This document shows, piece after piece, positions 55,265 to 64,000 of a stretch of DNA of 64,000 nt; the first letter of the stretch is position 1, and each line of letters opens with the position of its first letter. The translations under genes were made by a program, and so were the position numbers. Source of the stretch: Mytilisepta virgata. Lineage: Eukaryota > Mollusca > Bivalvia > Mytilida > Mytilidae. The notes under the pieces were generated by a model that did no database searches, was not told the origin of the DNA, and saw only the letters and a program-made list of their open reading frames with translations. The stretch spans positions 25,224,593 through 25,288,592 of the forward strand of contig CM051516.1 of the NCBI GenBank assembly GCA_028015205.1. Direction: 5' to 3'.

Positions 55265-56950
55265 TTATGTGAAGAATATTTTTCTAATGTGAAGATTATA
55301 AGACAAATGTTGTTAGATCAAATGTGAATTGTATTTAATTCTGTGAAATAGCATAAATTTATTAATAATTTTTACTGCAGATGTTAATATCTTTTTTTCA
55401 TCAAGAACACGAAAACTGGACTTGATGTGCAAACCGTATTTTCTATTGGAACATTAAAAATATTGAGACTTTTTGTAAGTTATTTGCAAAGTGGAAAGAC
55501 GCCATATCTGGAAAACCCTGATGGGATAAATGAGAAACATATGTATGGATTAACTCGCTTAACAAAGTTTTCATATAGTGAGAAGAAGGGAGATAATCCT
55601 ATATTTGCATATAACTGCTTATTCAAATGCAAAATTAAGATCTCTGACAAACAAACTAAATGCAAGATTTCTTTATGTTATAAGAGAATATTAGTTCCAA
55701 AACTGAAAGGTAAATTTGCTGTATCATGGATTTCTATGAAAGTTAGCATGCTTCTCAAATATTCAAAACAGCAGCTAAATTTCGAAATTTTATACAATTA
55801 AAGATTAATATTTTCCAAAAAGGCTGATTTAAAATTCTTAAAATAAAGCTTATTCATTGTAGAATTCACGTAATCCTGCCTGAAGAAATAAATAATTTTC
55901 TTCAATTCTCAAAATCCAATCCTTAAAACTTTCTATAAAAATATTATGCTATTACTGTCAACTTTTCTGTTTTATTGATAGTAAATAAATATAGGGTCAT
56001 AAGCTTTGTGGAAATCATTTAACTGTATGTCCAGTGTGTAAAAGTACTAAAAATCTACATTGTACATTGTGACATCCTCACAACATTTGGCACAATTTGT
56101 ATTTTAGATGCTTGTTTTCACTTTATATATAGAAATTAAATGAAAAAAAATGAATATATATATATATATTTTAATTTATATCAATAAAAAGAGAATCTGA
56201 ATAGCAACAACATACCTTTGGAATTTAGATATATATACCTTATTCACCAAAACATGATACACAATATTTCTGGAAGTATTTGAATGACATACATTTCTTT
56301 TTTTTTATATTTAGATATAGTTAAGTACGCTGTGGTTGCGTGCAGAATTTTATATAAAAATTCACCCCATTGACATATAGCCCATTTAGATACCTCCTAC
56401 TTTAAATAACTTTGTAAAAACAGCCAACAGTGGTATGAGAGTAATTAATTCCATGTACATACATGTACTAGGAAAAATTATTAATGTAAATTTAATTCAT
56501 TACAGGAACTCATTCTGTTGCACATTTCGTATTAATAAAATGTGTAAATAATTACTGAATTTATAGTATTGCAATATTTATTTTATCATTAACTGTGAAA
56601 TAATTTCTATGTTTTCAGTACATTCCACACATGATTGAATGTTTTGTCCTGTTTTAGAAATTATATTTAAATGAATCATTAATATCTAAGACAATGTTTT
56701 AAATATTGATAGTTGTACATAGTTTCATAGACGTACATTGTATTGTGTTTAGTTCTACAAAATACCAATGCTACATCAAATGTTATACTTTACATTTAAT
56801 GAATATTTTGAAATTCAATAAAACTCCTCTCTATTTACCCGGTAATATAATTGAGTAACACTTGGGCATAAAAATAAATATATTCTCTGGACAGAATTTT
56901 GATTTAATTTTTTTCATTTCAGTTTCCTTATGTTGTTCATAAGCGACAGC
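55265..56950 (+). other. 3' UTR and downstream flank of GTF2E1
   Basis: AT-rich. Candidate AATAAA signals are at 55842-55847 and 56817-56822; I cannot tell which is used. A 124-residue plus frame (55427-55801) has no recognisable similarity and lies within the likely UTR. Confidence 0.5.
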
Positions 56951-56956
56951 CAATTT

Positions 56957-57653
56957 TATTAGCTCACCTGGACCAAAGTCCATGTGAGCTATTGTCATCA
57001 CTTGGCATCCATTGTCATCGTCCTCCCTCATCATAAACTTTTTCAAAAATCTTCTCTTCTGAAAAAACTGGGTGGATTGTAACCAGATTTGGTCACAAGC
57101 ATCATTGGGGTATCTACTAGTGTCAATTATGCTAATCAAGCTAAAAACATGGCAGCCATGGCTAGAATGTAGGGGTAAACTGGCATATTTTGCCTTATAT
57201 CTCCTAAAATATAGTAGATACAGAAAAATGAATATGACCTTCCTTCTGCTCTTTGTAAGTCCCCATGGGTCGAAGTTGTATGACTAATTCTTATAGAAGT
57301 TATTGGCCTTGAAAGGGTAAATTTGACGATTTTCGCTGTTTTTGGCTTCTACCATGAAAACTATAAAAGATACAAAGAAACGTTCAATTGTTGAAATAAT
57401 CATTATTACAAGGCCTACTAAAGGGAACTCCTTATAGGAGTCATTGCCCTTGAAGACCAATTCAACAGTTTTTTTGCAATTTTTGGCTTCTGTCTTGAAA
57501 ACAATAACAAGAAAGAAACTTTCAACTAATGAAATGATCCTAATTACCAGGTCTACATAAGTCTTCAGTTGTCAAAGTTGTATATTAACTTCTTTTCGGA
57601 GTTCTCCTGGTTTCCAGGTGAGCTATACAGGCTTTTAAGAGCCTCTAGTTTCT
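56957..57653 (+). mobile_element. Pearl-like element, short complete copy
   Basis: The head ATTAGCTCACCTGGACCAAA + GTCCATGTGAGCT and the tail CAGGTGAGCTATACAGGCTT, TTAAGAGCCTCTAGTTT. About 0.7 kb, with internal modules 'TTGAAAGGGTAAATTTGACGA' repeated. Further related modules without a head continue at 57655-57980. Confidence 0.75.
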
Positions 57654-58559
57654 GATTGGTCAAATTTTAAAAATTTCTCCTAAAACTGCTTTGTCAAATG
57701 AACTTTGTTATGAAACTTCTTATAAGATGTTGTCAAAGATTCCAGACTTTGTCCATATCTGGAAAAAAAAAACATGCAAATTCATATTTCTTAATGGTTG
57801 ATATTCAAAGCCTTCTCATCTGTTATCCTAGGTCGAAGTTGTATGAGACTCCTTACAGGAATTATTTCCTTGAAAGGCTAAATTTGACGATTTTTGCTGT
57901 CTTTGGCTTCTATCTTGAAAACTATAAAAGATAGAAAGAAATTTTGAATTGATAAAATGATCCTTATGTCAAGGCCTACTAAAAGGTACATTTGGCCTAG
58001 ATTATTTGAAATTCTAATGAAACAGGTGTTTTATTGAAAAGGATGAAATAAAGAAAATTCATAGACACATCTTTCATGAATACTCCACAAATTGTTTGAA
58101 CGTACAAAATGTTTATCTAAGCGTGCATACACGCACAAATTTGTATAAATGATATTACCCCAAAAAATTCACCTGTACCCCCAAAATATACAAGTAGGGG
58201 GTACATGTAGCTTCAAATAAAAAAACAGTTGGCATGCTGGATAAGTGTCAATGGGTCAACTTTCCATAGGATTTAACATTGAAAAAAATATTACATTTAT
58301 GTGTTATTTAAGGGTCTACAACAAAGAGCAACAGCAGACACATCACGAGGCATGCACTAAATGACCCATTGCTGTTCTTCATGTTAAAAGTCACTGTAAG
58401 GTATTCCAAATAAGAAGCCCTTAGTGTTGATTAAAATCCACAACCAATATTTGTTTTGCTAGGGCCAATGTTAAATATTGGATAAATAAAATTGTACATG
58501 GGCCAGCAACTCAGCAATCCAATTCAACCAAAAATGAATATTTTAAGGTTTCAACATAG
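57654..58559 (+). other. Repeat-related sequence and unique spacer
   Basis: 57654-57980 repeats modules of the preceding element (AAAGGCTAAATTTGACGATT, CTATAAAAGATA.AAAGAAA). From 57980 on I see no structure. Confidence 0.45.
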
Positions 58560-59800
58560 CTTCCAGCCATGGACAAGAATCAACAGAGTATCCAAAGCTT
58601 TAAACAAATCTCATGAACAGATAAGTGGCTGTCACTTGTTTAATTATGATATGGAGAAAAAAATGTGATTCTTTTGGAATTGTGGTTACTTTAGGGAGCA
58701 ACCATTTCATTTTTATGGGGAGGTAGGATCAAATTTTGAAATAAAAAGGCAGGACCAGGATTTTGGCAAAATAAAAAGACAGGATCACTTTAGGTGTGAA
58801 AAATAAATGCAGGACCTGTTTCATCTGGAGTTTTTTTTTTTTTTTTTTTTGTTTAAATGAAAATAAAGATTTAGGTGGCCAAAAAAATTTCAGGACCAAA
58901 ATTTTGACCAAAAAAATTGGCAGGATCGAACATTGATCCTAGCCCCCGACCCTCTAAAAATCAAATGGTTGCTCCCTTAATAAGGGAGTCAATAAGTACT
59001 TGTAGGGACAGGTGGTTCTTTGTTAAAGTCCACTGAACGACCCATGAATGTAGCCAGGTAATCAACCTTTTTCAATGTATGTTATCTCATTAATGCTTAC
59101 ACCCCTTTACTGGGATCAGACACTAATAAAAATAAAATGTTCGTGCTTACAGGCCAGAAAAAAAAAAACAGTAAGAACTGGCCCTAGATATAACCGATCT
59201 TTCCATGCATTTATTAGTGTCATATTAATGCTCACCCACATTTGGTTTAATACTACCTGGAATCTGGCACTAACATCAAAATCTCTACATGCTTACACAG
59301 ACCATGGGGAAGGAAAAAATGCACACGAAGGGCGAAAGATGCATATAGAACCAACTGTAAAAGAAACGTTGAACTTGACTGATGGTTAACTACCTTTAGT
59401 TACAAAGCTTGGTGGCTTTATTTAGTTCTCATATTCAAGCTCTTGAACAAACATAGTAGCTGTCACTTGTCTTTTTATTGTACATGTTGTTTGGAATCCT
59501 TTTGGATATTTGGTTACTTTTATTAAATTTTGACACCGTTGTTTCAGGAGAATTCAGTTCTTATCTAGTGGAGAGGGCAGGTTCTTTGTTTAAGGCCATA
59601 GAATAACTTGTTTAGATGTAATCAAACTTTCTATATTCTATGATCTATCTCGTGTGGAATTATATAGACCTGGAGATATAATCAATCCATCCCCAAGGTT
59701 CAATATTGTGGTATATGTTATCGCATTAATGCCCTCCCATATTTCTTTATATTTTTCACACTACCCTAGAATCAGGTACCAAATTACTAAGTATTTACAG
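58560..59800 (+). repeat. Diverged tandem duplication, unit ~550-640 bp
   Basis: GTGGCTGTCACTTGT ... TTTTGGAATTGTGGTTACT (58626-58690) matches GTAGCTGTCACTTGT ... TTTTGGATATTTGGTTACT (59456-59517). Farther on, GTTATCTCATTAATGC (59082) matches GTTATCGCATTAATGC (59717). The first unit carries the 283-bp MITE, which accounts for the unequal spacing. Confidence 0.65.
58694..58976. mobile_element. MITE with GGGAGCAACCATTT termini and TTA duplication
   Basis: Left GGGAGCAACCATTTCATTTT, right AAATCAAATGGTTGCTCCC, flanked by TTA on both sides (58691-58693, 58977-58979). The interior has repeated GCAGGACC / CAGGATC motifs and a long T-run. A TTA target is typical of PIF/Harbinger. The paralogous unit at 59515 shows GGTTACTTTTATT without it. 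Confidence 0.85.
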
Positions 59801-61430
59801 ATAAGGAAAATATAATACACAAAGTTAGATATGTATAAACCAAAAAACAGAAAAAAAGCAACAACAGAAGCTTGAAAATTCCATTTAAGATCATCTGAAA
59901 TGCATGTAAGATAAAGGGAAACTTCCATGAAAAATAAATTGTTTGCAAAGGTTGACAGATATTATAGATTTGAAATAACAGACCTGTTTAAACAACAGAT
60001 AAAGTTGTCTTAATTTTATGTGCCTTTCTGATAACCAAACTTCCTCATCTAACAATATTTTACACTAAGGTGTTGAAACTAGGTTTTCATTTTATTACAG
60101 TGTTTTGGCTACCCGAAGATCTTTATTAAGGTAAAAAACGAACATGCAATAAATTATTTATCAGATTATTAACATACCTTCACGTTTAGAATGAGCCTCT
60201 TAGTTTTAAACAATATAATCTACTCATTACTAATTTAACAATCACATATAAACTTGCACAACTTTTTCATCGGGTGGTCGGTCGGGCATTCGTCCACAGT
60301 TCGCCTGGAGATATCTTCCAATAAAAAGAAAATGGCATATATAACTTAGAAGCATGCTTAGTTTGGAGGCAATCAGTGATATAGTTTTTACTCTGCTTTT
60401 TGAAAATTGATAATAACGTTATTTTACTATATCTAATGTCTTACAAACTACACAAATTTAAAGCTCTGAATCCTCTTCAGATTGGTGTCAATCAGAGGCA
60501 CATTTTGGTGGAAACTTTATTTTTAACTAAAAAATCACAAATCTGTAGAAAGATTGACTAAACCGATTTTTACCAAATTTTAAAACATGTTGTTAAGCAA
60601 CACCAGACTGAATCCTACTCACTTTACTATCAGATACAGGCATTGTTTGGGAAAAAAACATCTTTTAAAAATCACAGATTTTGATAATTTAATTCACTTT
60701 TTTCTGGATTGATTCAATACTTTATAGATTTCCCTATCATTATCTGTTGTAATTCTAAATAGCACAATTTGATTTCAACGATTACAAATCCAATTTTGGT
60801 AAAAATCCTGGACCTTTATAGGGGAATTTACGGTGTTTGAACTACTCTAATAAATGCCTCATTTGTAACCCAAGTACATATTTTACGAGTATGGTTGACC
60901 GACTTAAAAGTCTTCCTCCATACTTTCTCGGGGGAATATAAATATCAATTATATTTGGTCTTTACGCAGTCATTGTAATGTTGCCCAGTGTGTTTAATCA
61001 AGATTTTTAGCTTAAAGGGCCAGTTTAGCTATTTCCACCACGAGGCCTCTATCGTAGAACATTTCTTTTAAAAATCTTGTCTTAAACCATTAGGCCATTT
61101 GATTTGAACTTCGATTTGATTTTGATTGAAGGTTCTCTTTGATGATTCATCACTTCATCCCGGTCAATATATGATTGTTTCTGATTCACGCGATTGTTCA
61201 GAATTGAAAACTCATCTCTTAAACTGCCAAGTCAAATTAACATTTCAATCAGGCATCCATAAGAAGTTTCTCATTTTGTCGCTATAGGACCGCGTTCGCA
61301 GCCACGACAGCCAAAAGCTTGCACAATACAAGAACATCAAAACAGCTTGCATTGTTGTTTAAAAGTCTGTTCGCCCCCTTTTGATAAATTAAATAGAACG
61401 ACATAACAGTTGTAAATGAATATAATTCTT
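59801..61430 (+). other. Intergenic stretch
   Basis: AT-rich. A faint remnant of a GGTCGGTCGGGC-type repeat head is near 60270-60310. No gene supported. Confidence 0.45.
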
Positions 61431-61802
61431 TTTAGGTCACCTGGCCTAAAAGGCTATGTGAGATTTTGCCATCACATGTCGTCCGTAGTCCGTGGTCGTC
61501 CGTCATCGTAAACTTTCCTTTAAAGATCTTCTCCTCTGAAACTACTGGGCCAATTGGAACAAAACATGGTGGCAATGGTCCTTAGGAGGTCCTCTTTCAG
61601 AATTGTATCCGATGACCCGACCCGTCATCCAAGATGGCCGCCATAGCCGAACATGGTTTAACATAGGACCCTATGGGAAATTTACTTAAAGATGTTCTTA
61701 TCTAAAACCACTTGGCCAATTGGAACAATACTTAGCATCAATGCTCCTTATGTGGTCCTCTTTCATAATTGTATCCGATGACCCGACCAGTCAACCAAGA
61801 TG
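61431..61802 (+). mobile_element. Pearl-like element, 3'-truncated
   Basis: The head TTTTTAGGTCACCTGGCCTA + GGCTATGTGAGAT, then CGTCCGTAGTCCGTGG and two core units (AAGATGGCCGCC at 61631; AAGATGG at 61796). It ends where the core unit meets TCAAAAGGCAGG. Confidence 0.72.
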
Positions 61803-61829
61803 GTCAAAAGGCAGGCGTCATACCAACAT

Positions 61830-62245
61830 GTATCCACTAAGAACTATCTATAGACCAAACACGGATGGGTCTAGGTATTACAGTTGCTGAAAAAAGGACT
61901 TAAGAAGTTTGGATGAAAGTCACTCAACCATGAAATTGAGGTCAATGTCCAGAGACAAGTGTCAGACTGGCATGTTCCCAGCAAGAACTGTCAATAGACT
62001 AAATGTAGTAGATTTAGGTGTTACAGTTGTTGAAAAAAGACTTAATCAAGAAACTTGGATGAAAGTCATTCAACCATGAAATTGAGGTCAAGGTCCACAG
62101 ACAAGTATCAGACTGGCATTTACCCACCAAGAACTATCAATAGACCAAATACAGTGGGTCTAGGTATTACAGTTTCTGAGAAATGGACTTGACCATGAAA
62201 AAATGACAAAGTCGCTCAAAGATGAAAATGAGGTCAAGGTCCCAA
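61830..62245 (+). repeat. ~146-bp tandem repeat
   Basis: CAACCATGAAATTGAGGTCA recurs at 61925 and 62071. CTATC.ATAGACCAAA and GTCTAGGTATTACAGTT precede it in each unit, and a third partial unit follows. Related ATGAAATTGAGGACAAGGTC reappears at the window's end (63980), so the minus-strand pearl-like element is probably embedded in a larger tract. Confidence 0.8.
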
Positions 62246-62344
62246 GCCTGAATTGCTCACCTGTTATCTTTTGTGTACCAACAGATCTTGCATCAATGAT
62301 TATTTTTGCTATTTTATGTGTACCGTCGCAATTTTCTCCTTAAT

Positions 62345-62810
62345 ATTGACCTGCACAGCTAAAATACTAAAATATAGAATCCTGAACCCAAATAGATATG
62401 GTTGCTAGGGACTTCTTCATTGGTTGCTATGGTATTTTTCAATGGAATTGACTCTTGGCCTTCAATTTTGACTTGAACAGGTAAATTGTAGGGTCCTGCA
62501 CCCAAATATATATGCTTGCTAGGGACTTTTTCATCGGTTGCTATGGACTTTTTCAATGGCATTGACTCTTGACCTTCCATTTTGATTTGAACAGGTAAAT
62601 TGTAGGGTCCTGAACCCAAATATATCTGGTTGCTAGGGACTTTTTCATCGGTTGCTATGGACTTTTGCAATGCCTTTGACTTTTCTTTTTGACTTGTACA
62701 GGTAAATTATAAAGCCCTTAATCCAAATGTATATGGTTGCTAGGGACTTTTTCATCTGTTGCTATGGAATTTTTCAATTACCTTGATCCTTGACGCTCCA
62801 TTTTACTTGT
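62345..62810 (-). repeat. 114-bp minisatellite, about four units
   Basis: Units start at 62375, 62489, 62603 and 62710 (steps 114, 114, 107). On the minus strand three units stay open and read as a 38-residue repeat: KSIATDEKVPSNQIYLGSGP then YNLPVQIKMEGQESMPLK. Substitutions include conservative ones (Q/H, I/V, M/I), so a coding origin is possible, but the frame begins without a clear start and the fourth unit is broken. Confidence 0.85.
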
Positions 62811-62879
62811 ACGGCTACCATTTAATTTATTTCAAGTAATGCGCTAAACATCTGTGACAATGTCAAACCATTATTTTCT

Positions 62880-63957
62880 GTTTACATATAATCTTTCAAG
62901 GGCCAGAACTCCTATAAGGGGTCAATTGACAATTTTGGTAATGTTGACTTATGGGCCAAAACTCCTATAAGGAGTCAACTGACAATTTTGGTAATGTTGA
63001 CTTATTTGTAGATCTTACTTTGCTGAACATTTTTGCTGTATACAGTTTGTCTTTATTAACAATTCAGGGGCAATAACCCAAAAATGGATTGACCGATTCG
63101 TCTGAAAATTTTAAGACAGGTAGAACTTGACCTCATAAACATTTTTACTACTTGTCAGTTTTGCCCTAACTGCTTTAGTTTTCGAGATATGAGCCAAAAA
63201 GTGCATTTTCACCTATGTTATATTTTTAGCCAGAGCAGCCATGTTCCTCGATGGACAAAAAGAAAATAAAACATAAAATTTATACTAGATACCCTAAGGA
63301 TCTATCAGCCTAAGTTTGTCTGAAATTGATTCTGAAGTTTAAAAGGAGAAGATTTTTAAAAGTTTACAAAGATGACGAAAAAAATGTGAAAAATTGTCTT
63401 TAAAGGGCACTGAAAACTCCTATAAGGAGTCAATTTTGACGATTTTGGTCATGTTGACTTATTTGTAGATCTTACTTTGCTGAACATTTTTGTTGTTTAC
63501 AGTTTGTTTTTATCTATAATAATATTCAAGATAACAACCTAAAGCTGAAATTTCCTTAAAATTAACAATTCAGGGGCAATAACCCAACAAAGGGTTGTCC
63601 GATTCATCTGAAAATTTCATAGCTTGTAGATTTTGACCTGTTGAACATTTTTACCCCATATCAGTTTTGCTCTGAATGCTTTGGTTTTTGAGATATAAGC
63701 CAAAAACTGCATTTTACCCTTATGTTCTATTTTAGCCATGGCGGCCATGTTTCTCGACGGACAACAAAATAAAACATGAACTTTAATCTACATACCCAAA
63801 AGATCATTCAGACTAAGTATGGCTGTAATTAGTTCAGTGGTTTCAGAGGAGAAGATCTTTGAAAAAGTTTACGACGGACGACGGACGCCGGACGCCGGAC
63901 GGACGGACGACAAGTGATGGCAAAAGCTAACATGTTCTTTTAGGACAAGTGAGCTAA
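62880..63957 (-). mobile_element. Pearl-like element, reverse orientation
   Basis: The head on the minus strand (AGCTCACTTGTCC... from 63957) is followed by the microsatellite GGACGGACGACGGACGCC in reverse (63866-63912) and modules matching 24600-24950 and 54100-54500 (GGGTTATTGCCCCTGAATTG in reverse). The inner part is duplicated (62890-63000 resembles 63405-63480). No 3' terminus is identifiable. Confidence 0.75.
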
Positions 63958-64000
63958 AAAGTGACAAAGTAACTCGAGCATGAAATTGAGGACAAGGTCC

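Noticed and set aside
55427..55801. 124-residue plus frame downstream of GTF2E1
   Set aside because: Lies in the probable 3' UTR, with lysine/isoleucine-rich AT-driven composition and no similarity I recognise.
59075..59389. 104-residue plus frame
   Set aside because: Falls in the diverged tandem duplication with an A-run inside; the second unit shows no matching frame.

Overview
This is AT-rich animal nuclear DNA with spliced genes, long introns and dense transposable elements. Intron-split RPL10A and TFIIE-alpha genes fix it as metazoan. The repeats (palindrome-headed elements followed by GTC/GTCC microsatellites, ~166-bp pearl-like core arrays, a SINE with a CAAT-rich tail, a TRIM-like B-box gene) point to a bivalve mollusc, probably a mussel; the genus is inferred from repeat style only.

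Layout. (1) 296-12137, plus strand: ribosomal protein L10a, exons 2-5; only the five-base start of the coding sequence lies outside. Its last intron is 9.2 kb and holds a Russian-doll nest of one repeat family: copy a (3304-11443) contains copies b (3797-6113) and c (6188-10648), c contains d (6518-8923), and a SINE with an 11-bp target duplication also sits in a. (2) 12.2-31.2 kb: a gene-poor stretch with a pearl-like element, a decayed LINE with an esterase-like segment, a FLYWCH zinc-finger ORF between inverted repeats, a CCGCGG-rich MITE, a 2.5-kb TIR element whose left TIR is split by a hairpin, and a second nest (24572-29310) of pearl-like elements plus a MITE. (3) 31291-55264, plus strand: TFIIE alpha subunit in four coding exons. 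Its first coding intron is 18 kb and contains, on the opposite strand, an intact single-exon B-box protein gene (39178-41016) and an ~8.4-kb segment bounded by ~70-bp inverted repeats, carrying a broken member of a multi-copy protein family and a second ORF. The next intron holds a pogo-like TIR element, and the one after it an array rich in TCAAGGTCA-type nuclear-receptor half-sites. (4) 55.3-64 kb: downstream sequence with further pearl-like copies, a TTA-flanked MITE and several minisatellites.

The two housekeeping genes (translation; RNA polymerase II initiation) are unrelated and simply adjacent. The most informative parts are the nests, which reveal exact element ends and an apparent preference for T-runs, and the inverted-repeat-bounded segment at 41.1-49.6 kb, which I read as a candidate undescribed mobile element. 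No CRISPR, operon, tRNA or rRNA gene was seen.
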